DNA of 64,000 bases from Trileptium ribeirensis (GCA_030248225.1 JASANE010000440.1:1-64000); one strand, 5' to 3'; counted from the stretch's first letter, positions 22,996-34,775 are shown. Numbers and translations: made by a program. The notes: generated from the letters alone by a model not told the origin.

Positions 22996-24604
22996 CCCAT
23001 AATGAAATAAAAAATTAGTATTACTGTAATAATGCATAATGCATTATTAAGCGGAGCGAAGATTTTTGCTTTTGTCATAGGGGGAAAATTCGGCACCATC
23101 TGTCCGTCCGTCCATCCGTTGAACTCCTCAATAACTTCTAGGTCGATTTTAAAAAACTTTTTGTTTCAAATGCCTAATATCGGACAGGTCTAAGACATAT
23201 AGATTTTGTCAAAATTTGCTTCAGTTAATTAGCAATTACCTAATTAGTTAAGGGTGTTAGCCTATTAGCATTTTCAAACAAAAATTGCATATATTTAAAT
23301 AAATAATAAGTGTAAAGGTATTATTTTGGTGCATATACTACATCCCCTGCATATACTACTCGCCATGGTGATTGTGAATCTGGTGCTTATTCACTTTTGG
23401 AGAAGTTAAAACATGGTAATTAGTTCGTTAATTAACTAATTACTGATTAATTGTTAATTAGCTAATTTTTTGAAAATTTTCAAAGTGTTCAAAAACTAAA
23501 AATAAATTGCACCCGGGGGTTTTCTATGTCGCTGACCACGAACATGACATTTGTGAACCTCTAAAACCTGGCTGTATATGCTAATTAATTGGTTAATTAA
23601 CTAGCTAATTTTATGCAAATTTTCAAATCACTTCAAAATTGTTAATTTGTTGCGCTCGGGGGTTTTCGATGTCGCTGATTATGAATATGTGGCTTTTAAA
23701 GCTCTATGATTTTATCATGGGTGTTAATTAGTAATTAATTAGCTAATTAGTTGATGTCATTATTTAGCTAATTTCTTAACTAGCGAACTTTTTGTACGGT
23801 GGATTTGACATCAATTGCCTAACACGTGATACTTATTATAAATTGATTAAATAGTTGAAGCACATATACACACAAATAAGATATCAAATACTTTGTCTGT
23901 TGCTCCGCTCACTTTTTGTAATTTTTTACGTTTACTAGTTATAAATTGAAGTTATAAAATAGTTAGTTGAATTGCTCCGCTCACTTTTCGTAATTTATTA
24001 GGTTTACTAGTAGTATCATTATTGCTGTTTTAAATTCTTTTTGTTTATTTGTGATGAACGCTAATTTGCATATTAGCTTTTACCAAAGCTAAATATTATT
24101 TTTATTTTTTATATACAGTTGATTTCTGGCTTTGATTGAGATCATCGCTAAATTTGTTACGATGCTTTTACACCCTTGTTTTTTTACATGATCTCTGACT
24201 AAATATTAGTGCTATGATCGTACAGCAACGGGCATAATAGCAATGAGGCCTACAAAGCAAGATTCTCATACAGCAATACCATGAAATTTTTGTTTATCAT
24301 AATAATTTTATCTAAATGTATATTAATGTAAGATATATTATAATGGAATCTTGTTGCCAACTAATTTGCATATTAGCTTTCTTACATACTTCGATTCTGA
24401 AGCTAGTTGCCGTTCTGAACTCATCCAATATATTTCTCTACAGCTTAGCTTGTTTCGTGTCTTCGTTGTTTTAATTTTATGTTGCGACTACCTGAATTAT
24501 GTTATTAATTAATATAGCAGTTTCGGGTTTATTATCATATTCTGTGCATACTATTTGGTTTAAATTCAGAATTATTGAATTATAATTAAAATAACACTAT
24601 TGCA
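22996..24604. repeat. AT-rich repeat region upstream of the CR1 element
   Basis: It contains GCGGAGCGAAG (23050), a run of TCCGTCCGTCCATCCG (23101), many TTAATTAGCTAATTA variants, and a diverged direct repeat around GCTCCGCTCACTTTT..GTAATTT (23898 and 23974). The opposed AGCGGAGC / GCTCCGCT boxes hint at a TIR element of about 0.9 kb. The 3' part should include the CR1 5' UTR; no boundary could be fixed. Confidence 0.4.
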
Positions 24605-25486
24605 ATGTCTAATGGATCGTGCTTATCACAAATGGTGGTTGGTGCTGAAAAACTGCGGTGTGGTGAACCAACTTGTGCCTTGCCTGTGAATGAAATTGAT
24701 TCTCAAATAAATTGTGCAAAATGTCAACTGGTCTACCACAAGAAGTGTTCGAAGGTTAGTAATGCTGTTTTAGCTGATGCTGGCAAACCAGCCAGCGGTC
24801 TTCGCTGGTTTTGCTTCTCATGTCGAGCGGCTATCGATGATGACCTTGCACCACTTGTCACTCTTGAGAGCAGGCTGGCCAAGTTTGAAGCTGGTCAAGA
24901 AAAGTTAGAACAAATGGTATTGGGGCTTGCTCAAAAAATAGACGCCCTTTCGCAAGGGGTCACCCCTATAAATCCTACCGCAAATGCCATTCCTGTGGAA
25001 AACGTAAGCCCTACCAGCGAGAGTATCAGTAATCCAATCCACGAAAATGTGATGGCCTCGCGCATTCTTGCTGAGATAGACGACAGAGATCGTCGTAAAG
25101 TAAATGTCATTATTCCAAATGTGATTGAATCAACTAGTGATATAGCCCAGGAGCGTAAACAGCATGACATGGATAAAATAATGTTAATTTTAAATTTCTG
25201 TAAGGTTAACATTGCAGTTGAAAATGTGGTAAATGTTTTTCGCTTGGGTGCTAAAGGCGAGAATCCTCGTCTTTCGAAGGTTGTGCTCAAATCCGTTGAT
25301 GATCGTAATGCTGCTTTGGCTGGTGGTGCGTGTCTACGTAATTTGCCAAATGGTCACGAATTTAGAGGGATTTATATTAATCCTGATCGAACTCCAGCGG
25401 AAGTAGCTGCATTTAATAAGGTTCGTAAACAAAGAGCAAATAAGCGAAAACCCCAAGGGGCGGGGGACGACAGTGCACCCAACTAA
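24605..25486 (+). CDS. CR1/L2-type retrotransposon ORF1 protein (PHD-like zinc finger)
   Basis: This is an intact 293-codon frame. Residues 19-73 form a PHD-like finger with spacing C19-x4-C24, C37-x2-C40, H45-x2-C48, C70-x2-C73. A coiled-coil-like stretch follows at about 84-115 (LESRLAKFEAGQEKLEQMVL). The C-terminal half has RRKVNVIIPNV and VVNVFRLGAKGENPRLSKVV, typical of the RNA-binding-like domain of CR1-group ORF1 proteins. It ends with a basic tail. The likely role is an RNA chaperone and nucleoprotein component. ORF2 begins 12 bp downstream. The absence of stops indicates a fairly young insertion. Confidence 0.85.
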   Translation: MSNGSCLSQMVVGAEKLRCGEPTCALPVNEIDSQINCAKCQLVYHKKCSKVSNAVLADAGKPASGLRWFCFSCRAAIDDDLAPLVTLESRLAKFEAGQEKLEQMVLGLAQKIDALSQGVTPINPTANAIPVENVSPTSESISNPIHENVMASRILAEIDDRDRRKVNVIIPNVIESTSDIAQERKQHDMDKIMLILNFCKVNIAVENVVNVFRLGAKGENPRLSKVVLKSVDDRNAALAGGACLRNLPNGHEFRGIYINPDRTPAEVAAFNKVRKQRANKRKPQGAGDDSAPN

Positions 25487-25497
25487 AAGATTCAATA

Positions 25498-28428
25498 TTG
25501 ACTCCAATAGATAATAGCAACACCTCCTTTGTAAATATAAATGTACATAAACACAGTAATGTAATTGACAGTAGTCCTTCTTGTTTTTCAAATGTTTCTG
25601 TAAATAATTCTTTTTCTAAAACTTTGGTTAACGACACTAGTCTTATTGGTTTCAAAGTTGTGCTGATAAATGCTCGTTCAATCATGAACAAACTCTGTGA
25701 ACTAGAATTATTTGTTGTAATGAATAATTATGATATTGTTTGCATAACGGAGACATGGACCTCTCGCTTAATCGGCGACAGTGAACTAGAAATTGAGGGT
25801 TTTACTTTATTTCGTCAGGACCGTCTTGATAAGCGCGGTGGGGGAGCCATCATTCTTGTAAGAGCCGAACTCGGTGCGATAAACAGTGCAAACATGTGTG
25901 AAATTATTTTTGAAGATATGGCTTGTTGCGAGTTATCTGCGCCAGTTGGAAAAATACTAATGTGCTGTATGTATCGCTCTCCTTCATCCTCGGCAAGTAA
26001 CGATTTGTGTCTTAGGAACTGGCTTGATAAAATTGCAAGTTGTCATAGCTACAAGTGTATTTGTATTTGTGGTGATTTTAATATGCCCACAATAGACTGG
26101 CTTAACTTCACCTGGCCCTGCGCGGATGACCTTTTTATGGACAGCGTGATTTCTGCGGATTTGTCGCAACATGTTTTAGTGAATACTCGTGGTTCAAACA
26201 TTCTTGACTTGGTCTTTTGTAGTGATTCTGATGCGATAGATGGTTTCACAACATTAGCCCCGCTAAAAACTTCAGATCATTTATGCGTTGAGTTCACCTT
26301 GCGTAACACCCGCACAAACATAGCGTCAACCCCTGCCAACCGACCTGGATTGGATTGGACCCAAGCACCATGGAGAGAGATAAATACATTCATTGCATCG
26401 CGTCAGATTGATACAGCAGCCAGTAGTGCAGACATGTTTTGGGATCGTATGTTTGTTGTGCTGCAGTATGTTATTGCAAGATTTGTAAAACGTAAGAGTG
26501 GTCATCGACGCCGCAAACCTATTTGCGCAGATTCAACATGTTGGACTGCAATGCGAAGTCGGCAGAATGCGTTCCGTCGCTATAAACGCACCAATACTGC
26601 TCAAGCGTGGCAAAACTATTTAGACAAATCGCGTATAGCTACTATGAACATTGAGGAGTCCATTAAGAGGTATGAGCAAAAACTAGTGGAGAACATAGAC
26701 AATGATCGGAAATATTTTTTTTAAATATGCACAGAAAAAGAAGACTTTTCACCCGAAAGTTGGCCCAATGAAGAGAAGTGATGGTTTGCTAAGTGAATCA
26801 GCTCAAGAACACTGTGAACTTTTCAACGAATTTTTCGCTTCCGTGTTTAACACTGATATATTTTTGCATGGAAATATTGTTTCTAAAACAAATCATTGCC
26901 TTGAGTCACTTGAGTTTAATACCGATAACGTTCTAGAAACACTCAGTAAGCTAAAGCTTGATGCGTCTCCGGGAATAGTTAGTATTTCGAACAGATTTTT
27001 GTACGAGACGCGTCATGTAATTGCAAGCAACCTCACGACGCTTTTCAATGTTTCGATGGAAACTTGTGTTTTTCCATCCGCATGGAAGGATGCGAAGGTT
27101 GTCCCTATTTACAAAGGAATAGGTGAGAAGTCTTCTTGTAGAAACGACAGACCAATCAGCTTAACATCAGCTGTTAGTAATGTTCTAGAGCGACTTGTAC
27201 GTGACAAACTTGCGCATTACATGGAAAGTAAAAAGTTAATCTATTCGTCGCAGCATGGCTTTCGTGCTAAGAGATCTACAACAACTCAACTACTTGAGTA
27301 TCTTAACTTTGCTACGAAGCGTCTTGATGACAATGACTGCATGGATGTTCTATATGTAGACTTCAGAAAAGCGTTTGATAGTGTGAATCATGAGGCGCTG
27401 TTGGCCAAGCTGGAAGTTTATGGTATTTGCGGAAGATTGCTATTATGGTTTCGTAGTTATCTACAAGGCCGTCGCCAATACGTTAGCTTAAATGGTGTCG
27501 AGTCTTCGTGGCGTCCAGTAACGAGCGGAGTGCCTCAGGGCTCCGTACTGGGCCCTATCTTATTCTTAATTTTTGTCAACGATGTGGATGAATATGTCTC
27601 GGGCTCGGTCTATAAATTTGCAGACGACCTGCGAATTGCTCGCCGTATTAATCGTACGCTTCCTGATTGGGATATTGACTCCGTACAGCTAGACAGCATT
27701 GGATTAAGCGAGTTTTGTACGGCCAGGTGCCTAGGAGTAAATGAAAATAAATGCCACATTATGCATTGTGGCACTGATAATCCTAGAGCAGCTTATTCGA
27801 TCATGAATAACTGTCTTAGTATCACGAAAGAAGAGAAGGACTTAGGAGTCGTTGTTTGTGATAGTATGAAATTTTCGAAGCACTGTGCTTTAATATCAGC
27901 CCGTGCACTACGAGTCGTTCATCTATTGCGACGAACCATCCAAAACTGGAATAAAAAAGTCTGGCTAAATTTGTATCGTGCACTTATCCGGCCACATGTT
28001 GAATATGCGGTGAATGCTTGGAATCCGTACTTACTAAGAGATATCGCAGCAATTGAACGCGTACAACGTCATGCCACAAAATTGCTACCATCTATTCGTC
28101 ATATGAGCTACGCTGATCGGCTACGATTTCTTGGTCTTCAAACTTTGGAATCACGTTGAATTCGCAGTGACATGATCCTAATTTTCAAAATGTTCCGAGG
28201 CGATGTCGATCTTCAAATCGAACAGTTTTTATGAAAGGCGTGGAACATACTCGAGAGCACAACTTCAAGTTACAAATTATCGACACACCACGACCTAAGT
28301 TGCGGCGAAACTTTTTCTCGCACCGATCAGTTCGGCTCTGGAATAGCCTCCCATATGATGTAGTTAACGCACCATCGCTGTCATCGTTTAAGGCGAGACT
28401 CCATGCCTCCGATGTGCTCCCATTGTAA
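25498..28428 (+). pseudogene. CR1/L2-type retrotransposon ORF2: endonuclease and reverse transcriptase, lightly damaged
   Basis: The endonuclease spans about residues 60-265 of the first frame: LINARSIMNK, ITETW, YRSPSSSASND, CGDFNMPTIDW and SDHLCVEF. A one-base shift in a T8 run at 26713-26720 ends the first frame at 26724. The second (26702-28159) carries the reverse transcriptase, with PISLTS, YVDFRKAFDSV, SGVPQGSVLGP and KFADD (catalytic, about residues 305-309). A TGA near 28157, likely from CGA, and a second shift in a T5 run near 28225 interrupt the C-terminus, which is readable again from 28231 and ends at 28428. Only three lesions in 2.9 kb separate it from a full-length ORF. Confidence 0.9.
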
Positions 28429-28581
28429 TATTGTTATTGTATTTTCACATCATCATGCCTCGTTTCAACGAGGCTTAAATGCCCTTCTGAACGGACAAAC
28501 CGAATGTACAACGTCGACATTTCTATCAACCAACAACTGTAAATGTCTGTCCGTTGGAGAACGAAGGTGAAAAGGTGAAAA
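28429..28581 (+). mobile_element. 3' UTR and tail of the CR1 element
   Basis: After the stop lies a perfect hairpin GCCTCGTTTCAACGAGGC (28457-28474). The element ends in two tandem copies of GGTGAAAA (28566-28581). A 3' hairpin and a short tandem 8-mer tail are typical of CR1-group elements, which use them for template recognition. This makes 28581 a good candidate for the 3' boundary. Confidence 0.7.
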
Positions 28582-28849
28582 TAGAAATTTTGAACTAAAA
28601 TTTGTGGAATTTAGGATCCTGGGATCCTTGCTAGCCTACAGGCCGTAGCTAGGATCTAATCCTGGATTAGACAAGTAACTTGCAAGGGGAGGCATGATTT
28701 TTACCTATTGCGTCATAGTCAGATATTAAAAATTTTGTTTCAAATATCATCCTACAGTGGGTTAGGGTTAAGTTGATGCTAGAGCTAAAGTATCCTGCGT
28801 GTTAATGTCTCCTGGGCTTCCTGTGAACTCAGATTTCGATTGACTTTTC

Positions 28850-29042
28850 GGCCCATGTCAACTTTAGGGGCCGAAGTATAATGCATGCCAAGCCGTTCTC
28901 GATATACTAAGCCTAAAGTCTCTGTATTACCCATGTACTAAGTCTAACCCTAAGTGGGGCGGCTGCCCCCCCCCAAACCACTAGCTCTAAGATGTTGTTT
29001 TTTCTAACGTTATAACGTCCGCCCCTAAAGTTAACATGTGCT
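28850..29042. mobile_element. Short TIR element (GGCCCATG family), copy 2
   Basis: It starts GGCCCATGTCAACTTTAGGG and ends CCCCTAAAGTTAACATGTGC plus T. A perfect 8-bp duplication GACTTTTC lies at 28842-28849 and 29043-29050. Length is 193 bp. Confidence 0.88.
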
Positions 29043-29146
29043 GACTTTTCCATGCTGGAAACTTTCATACTAGGGTAGGGCTAACATCAGCCCGATGGAA
29101 AACACAAATTCCCATCTGTTGATTTCAAGTTAAAGAAAAATTAGCA

Positions 29147-29592
29147 CTAACACCGACTTTAAGTCCGTCCAACATTCTCTTTATTACACTGCGCGACTAA
29201 TTTTAGCACGCACCCACTAACCATCCTAGCGTCCTGTTCGAAACCGTCTTTGACCAGTTTTCAATATTTTACGAACCGTTCTGTAACAGGTTTTTTTTTT
29301 GAAAATGACAAAATAGGATGGTCGACGGACGCGCTTTAGGTTTAGTCACACATGATGTGAATGGTGAATCTAACACCGACTTTAAGTTCGCCTAACATTC
29401 TCTTCCATATACTGCGCGACTAATCTTAACACGCACTAAACATCCTAGTGTCCTGTTCGGAACCGTCTTTGACCAGTTTTCAATATATATGCTACAAACC
29501 GTTCTGTAACAGGTTTTTTCGAAAATGACAAAATAGGATGGTCGACGGACGCGCTTTAAGTTCAGTCACACATAATGTGAATGGTGAATCTA
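29147..29592. repeat. Tandem duplication, two 223-bp units
   Basis: Units 29147-29369 and 29370-29592 share TAACACCGACTTTAAGT, CCGTCTTTGACCAGTTTTCA, AATAGGATGGTCGACGGACG and ATGTGAATGGTGAATCTA. They differ by scattered substitutions and small indels in T runs. No coding function is visible. Confidence 0.9.
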
Positions 29593-30323
29593 TTTTAGTG
29601 GTTACAACTAACGAAGCGCGATTTCTCTTTACTTAATGTAATGGAAGTTTGCAATGTCCTTAAAATCGTTGAAAAAAGTAGCTCCAGTCTATTTGTTTCG
29701 TGCGCTTCTTCTGAGATGCTAGGAGTAAGAGATTTCTCTTTCGCTTGTGCGTCTGGGTGCGCCTGGTTGGTGTATCTAGCCTAGAGAGGACCGAAAAGCT
29801 GCTCTCACATAACGCCGTGCTTGAACGAAATGTTGTCGCCATGGCCAAAAGGTTATATACGTTTGGAAAAGGACTTCCAAAGTTAATAACCGGACGGGAC
29901 AATGGAATTTTTCGCAAAAAATACTAGGTCTTGGTCCCCGGATGCAGCTCTAGCCATTAGCTATATATTTTGGAATAGCTTACCACAGACGAAATAACAT
30001 AAAATCCTTAAACTTTGTTTTTGCCTCTAAAATAACTAGACATATAGATAGAAATTCGAACCCAAGTAGAAGAACAACATGACCAAAAGGTCCATCGAAT
30101 AAACAGATATTACAAAAATGCTCCAAACCATTAATAAGTTGTAATCGTGATGACCGTATATATAATTTCACCTGTTCGCAAATCGACTAAAACGTGGAAA
30201 ACACAAATATATATTATTTTGTGGTGGGCTGAAATTTTTGGGGGAGGCAGCATCTGTTTTGGAGGAGGAATTGTCTCCCCATACCTCGTCCTAGCTATGG
30301 CCCTGGTAGCCTAGTACACCCTG
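29593..30323. other. Non-coding; ends with a short LTR-end fragment
   Basis: No gene is recognised. At 30301-30326 CCCTGGTAGCCTAGTACACC..CTGACA resembles the terminal block of the LTR-like family, immediately before the intact LTR. Confidence 0.4.
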
Positions 30324-30328
30324 ACAAA

Positions 30329-32242
30329 TGTTACTTTGTTTTGTTTCTATGGGGGTAGGGGTTGGATGAGGATTTTTCTTATGACGGCTATCGGTATTAA
30401 AAGGGGACTTATTAAAAATGTTAATACACTGATATTACACCCGTGTCGTTTGCAGCAGTATTCTTGATTACCGTATTAAAATTGTAGTACTGTTCTTCTA
30501 GCTCGTGATGAAAAGCCGCGGCACTATTCTATAGTACCGTATGATTTTGAGCTCACGATTGCCTTTAGGAAAAATTTCAATAGCAATTAACGGGGTACTC
30601 GTATCCAAACAGCAGTACTATTCTTTAGCATTGGATTATTTTTAGACCACTCTTGTACTCCACCGACAATGCTTGCACAATTCAACACTAAGCTCTTGCA
30701 CCGTCTCACACCAGGTTGATGCACTGTCTGACCCTCAGCTCTTACACTGTCTGATTTTCGAATTTGCACAGCATGACTTCCACATTGCACGGTCTGACCC
30801 TTGAATTTGCACACGTTTTATCCACTGATTTCAGTACTCTCGACAATCCCTATTTATTACTTTAGTCCTTAAGTTAAGTTAAAGCTACCAAATATTTGAC
30901 CTAATCCTTAACCCTAAGTTATAGCAACTAGTGGTCCAATAGTGATTAAGACTTATGTTATCTGTTACTTTACTGGGTTTAACACAGCACACCCCCGGAC
31001 GGCTGGTGCACCATGGCATTATATGATTACTTCAACCTAGGCCTTAGAATTACACTAATAATGCCGGTTATGTAAAATAGGCCGACCCCAGACGGCTGCC
31101 GAACCACGTTATTAAAACTGTACAGTAGCTGTCGACTACTGTGTAGTTGAAGTTTGCACAATCGTAGGCCACCAGACGGCTGGAACAGCTGGTGATTAGG
31201 CGTAGAGTACTGGAGATTGTTGTCGTCCGAAGTCAACCCCTCACTCGCTCGGTCTTCTCAAGACTAGTACTACCAACACCGACGACCCCGGACAGCTGTC
31301 AAACGACGTAGTAGCACTACTAAATTTATTCGAGTCCCACCTGCGCTCTCACCCGGGTTGTAACTCACTCGCCTCCGCGGGGCCGAAATTTTCAAGATAT
31401 TACTAGTCCTAAAGTTACGCTATTCTATCGCCCCTACTTGGATTATTGCCACTTCTCACTGCCATTTATAAGGAAATTAATATTACTAAGTAAGATAGTA
31501 GTGGGTTAGGATCACTTATTTGTGCCGCTACTCAAAGGTATTTAACAACACTATGCATTCCAAACCTCTCCTCGGTTATAATGAAATCACTGGCTCCGCG
31601 CATTCTTTGCGCTCCGAAAATTAGGAATTACTTGAGCAAGATCTAACAAAATCGGAAACCCGTGTTTAGGCGTTTCCTTCAACGTAAAGCCAATAAAAAA
31701 AGCCGAGTATAAGCTTCTCAACATAAGTTAGTATTCGCCAGGACTAAGCACAACTGTTCATTCAATCCACGCAGTTCTTTGCGTCAATGCTATACAAACA
31801 TCAAACTAACTTCAGCCAACGTTAAGCTATCTGACTACAAGCCTCGGTATGCACCAGTACTATCGTAACTAAGCCAAATACATTAATACCAGAAATTAAC
31901 CACAAAACTCATGTAACAATTTCAGCCGATTTAGCTAGGTAATCAAGCAGTAAACATAACAATTAGAGAAATAATGAACACTCCAACTGTCGATGTAGTA
32001 CCGCTGACTCCGAAAACCTAACGCTAAGATGAAAACAAAAATAAAATTGAACTCTTATCTCTATATAACTAATGAGTGAAACTAAAGCGAAATATGCAAT
32101 TACGTTTAGAAATTAAATAAATTTTAAGATTTTAAAAAACTAAAATTTAGGGGACACGTATAATAAGGAATTTATTGAAAAATTAATAAAAATTGGGATT
32201 TTAGCCCCGGGGAACCCCTTGGTAACCTAGTACATCCCGACA
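30329..32242. repeat. Solo LTR, intact reference copy of the family
   Basis: It begins TGTTACTTTG and ends CATCCCGACA (TG..CA), flanked by a perfect 5-bp duplication ACAAA (30324-30328 and 32243-32247). Length is 1914 bp. Ends and duplication size fit an LTR retrotransposon. Internally it carries four GACGGCTG-type motifs (30995, 31089, 31183, 31288), the hairpin GCGCATTCTTTGCGC (31597) and the TTTAGGCGTTTCC block. AATAAA-like sequence occurs on both strands near the right end, so transcription direction cannot be settled from this copy alone. Confidence 0.8.
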
Positions 32243-32540
32243 ACAAATATGTTCTACAACACTCCCAAGCGCCTATTATAAAGGTAATGAAATAGCTTTG
32301 TAATTATATTCAATGTGTACTTTTTGTAAATTTATTACCATTTGCCAGGTTTGCCATATAGTTCAGTGTATATCCAAACTTTCGATGATAACGTGTTATT
32401 AAAATTACTATAATACCAACTGCAATAACTGATGGTGCTTGCACGATAATTCTTAAAACGGTTTTAAACGAGGTCGTTATTCCCAATGCAAGTTTTGTTG
32501 GAATTCAAAAAGAGGTGACCGGCTTGTACACGCTAGTTTT

Positions 32541-32749
32541 GGCCCATGTCAACTTTAGGGGCCGGACATTATAACGTTAGCAAAAATAACAGCTTAGAGT
32601 GGGGGTTCGCGAGGTGACAGCCCCCAAATTTAGGCTTAGGCTTAGTATATGGCCCATATAGGGATCTCAGCTTAGGCTAAGCCTAAGGCTTAGTATATCA
32701 AGGACGGCATGGCATGCATTATACTTCGGCCCTAAAGTTGACATGGGCC
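32541..32749. mobile_element. Short TIR element (GGCCCATG family), copy 3
   Basis: Termini GGCCCATGTCAACTTTAGGG / CCTAAAGTTGACATGGGCC are flanked by CTAGTTTT and CCAGCTTT (6/8 match). The interior matches copy 1, including the TTAGGCTTAG-type inverted blocks. Confidence 0.85.
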
Positions 32750-32922
32750 CCAGCTTTAATTACATTTACGTCTGGAAAATTGTTAAAAACAAATGTCAAC
32801 AATGTTTACATAACAGGAAAGGAAAATCTTGTAAACGATAAGGCCCGTCAAGAAAACCGGAAAAAAACAAGCGATTTTGAAAAATAAGAAATTGCTTGTA
32901 ATATTCCGAAACTCGTTATGAT

Positions 32923-32995
32923 TTCGGTCCATGTCACCTTTTGGGACCGGACGTTATAACGTTTGAACAGCATAGAACGAGGGGTCCGGGGGCGA
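32923..32995. repeat. Partial, diverged GGCCCATG-family end
   Basis: GGTCCATGTCACCTTTTGGG, then GACCGGACGTTATAACGTTT and GAGGGGTCCGGGG, matches the left 70 bp of the family. No right end is found. Confidence 0.5.
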
Positions 32996-33547
32996 ATTTT
33001 CGAATATTTTGGGACTAAAAATTCTTCTTTACTTTTGTCTAATTTCCTTTAATGTTTGTTAAATTCCCTCAAATTTTTCTCAATGCTTTTCAATCGATTT
33101 TGCCATGAGTAATCGCGGTTTACTGGTAGTTAGGCAGCAATCTGCGATGCTAAATCACAATATAGTCACTACGAACAGCGTTTACGTGCTGATGTGTCGA
33201 AAATCGTATACCCGTACATAAGAAGATTTGTGATTTCTGCGCATCCTTAGCTTTTACGATTTTGTCAAGTAGTGATTTTTAGCTGGTTGTGAAGAAAATA
33301 GACGTAACGGATATTCGAAAAGCATTTTCGCTAGTAGCTAATAAAAACGCGAAAAAATTAATACCGGCGACACGTCGTCTTCTTCAATGTTCGAACATTC
33401 CCAGTTGTGTTTTTGTGAGTCGGCTGAATCGGACATAGGAAGATCTCAAGCGGTTGGTGAGGTCACGACAGTAGCCCAACCATCGAATAACATCAGCAAG
33501 CGGCAGCAGGAACGGCGGCTGCGGACCACAACACAGTTTCCTCGGGC

Positions 33548-34138
33548 GACGTAATAAGAGGATTTGAAACGCCTAATCACCCAGATTCAACGCTTGCCCG
33601 TTCTCAAAAAGTGGAGGGACGGACACGCTCATTCGTTAAAACGTGGTATACCACCTAATCTTGGCTTCATTATTCATTGGTTAGCGGTGTCATGTGCTTT
33701 AGATGTTCTACTGCTGATTCGCAACATGGGCTGGTTCTCGACACCAAGAAAGAGCAGGCATTAATGTCGTCGGACTTTAAGAACTGGAAGAAAGCTGTCA
33801 AACGGTTCAAAAAACATCAGGGGTCCACCTGCCATCACTCCTCTATATATTTGAACCACAACAACCTGTACCAACAATCATGTACAACGACCATGTGCTT
33901 TAGATGTTCTACTGCTGATTCGCAACATGGGCTGGTTCTCGACACCAAGAAAGAGCAGGCATTAATGTCGTCGGACTTTAAGAACTGGAAGAAAGCTGTC
34001 AAACGGTTCAAAAAACATCAGGGGTCCACCTGCCATCACTCCTCTATATATTTGAACCATAACAACCTGTACCAACAATCTCATGCCAACTATCACTACA
34101 AAAACTGCAACAACTCGCCAAATCTCAATACTGCCTGA
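33548..34138 (+). pseudogene. TTF-type zinc-finger (ZMYM1/hAT-like) protein fragment with internal duplication
   Basis: In one frame: RSFVKTWYTT, a TAA stop, SWLHYSLVSG, then CFRCSTADSQHGLVLDT, FKNWKKAVKRFKKHQGS and CHHSS. The pattern 'W..WLHYS....CF.C ... F.NWKKA..RF..H..S..H' is the TTF-type zinc finger at the N-terminus of ZMYM1-like and hAT-transposase-like proteins. A 201-bp tandem duplication (33692-33892, 33893-34080) repeats the finger core exactly 67 codons apart, so the frame is kept. The usual downstream hAT catalytic and dimerisation regions are not visible. It is probably a transposon relic; a domesticated gene exon is less likely because of the stop. Confidence 0.65.
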
Positions 34139-34265
34139 CCAAGGCCGCTCGAAGCATAATGTTTCTGCTCAGACGATCGTTAAGTAAAGTTAGATGTTAT
34201 GTGTTTAAGCTATTATTCATCCGCCTCCTGGGTGCTGGGATAACTTAGCACATTGCCCATGTCTA

Positions 34266-34775
34266 ATGCGGCGTTCACGTTATAACGTCCCCGCTGTTTG
34301 GAACTTTTGATCCCCTGTGGTCGCGACCCTACCGTATAGACAGTCAGGGTTACACCCATACAGTAAATGAAATGAAGAGGGTGTACGACACACCCTTAAC
34401 TACTAAATTTTTTAGACAGCGTCGTACACACCCTTAGCTACCAATTTGGCGCGAATTAACTATAACGGACACCGTCTGTAGCGAATGCGGTTTATTAGTC
34501 AACTGTCCTGTGGAGTTTTTCCTAAATTCTCCATATTTGTATCTAGCCCATATGAACATTGCTCAAAGAATTCCGAACAGTGTCGATAATACTGTCAGAA
34601 GACACGGTGTGCCTGACACTGTCGGCAAGTGGTAATACGCGTAACTAGCTACCGTTGAAAAAATTTATTATAAACATGGGGGTCTCTAAGACACCCTGTT
34701 GTCAACAATGTGTCTGACACTGTGTGGGGTACATAGGTTCCAAACGTTGGGGACATTATAACGTGAACGCCGCAT
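34266..34775. mobile_element. TIR element with GCGGCGTTCACG ends
   Basis: Inverted termini ATGCGGCGTTCACGTTATAA..CGTCCCC (34266) and GGGGACATTATAACGTGAACGCCGCAT (ending 34775) match with one mismatch over about 27 bp. A TTGGAAC / GTTCCAA pair lies further in. The interior holds direct repeats of CGTACACACCCTTA (34364-34436). Length is 510 bp, non-coding. No clear target duplication was found. Confidence 0.75.

Noticed and set aside
23041..24000. TIR element bounded by AGCGGAGC / GCTCCGCT
   Set aside because: Only about 9 bp match and no target duplication was found; left as a hint in the region description.
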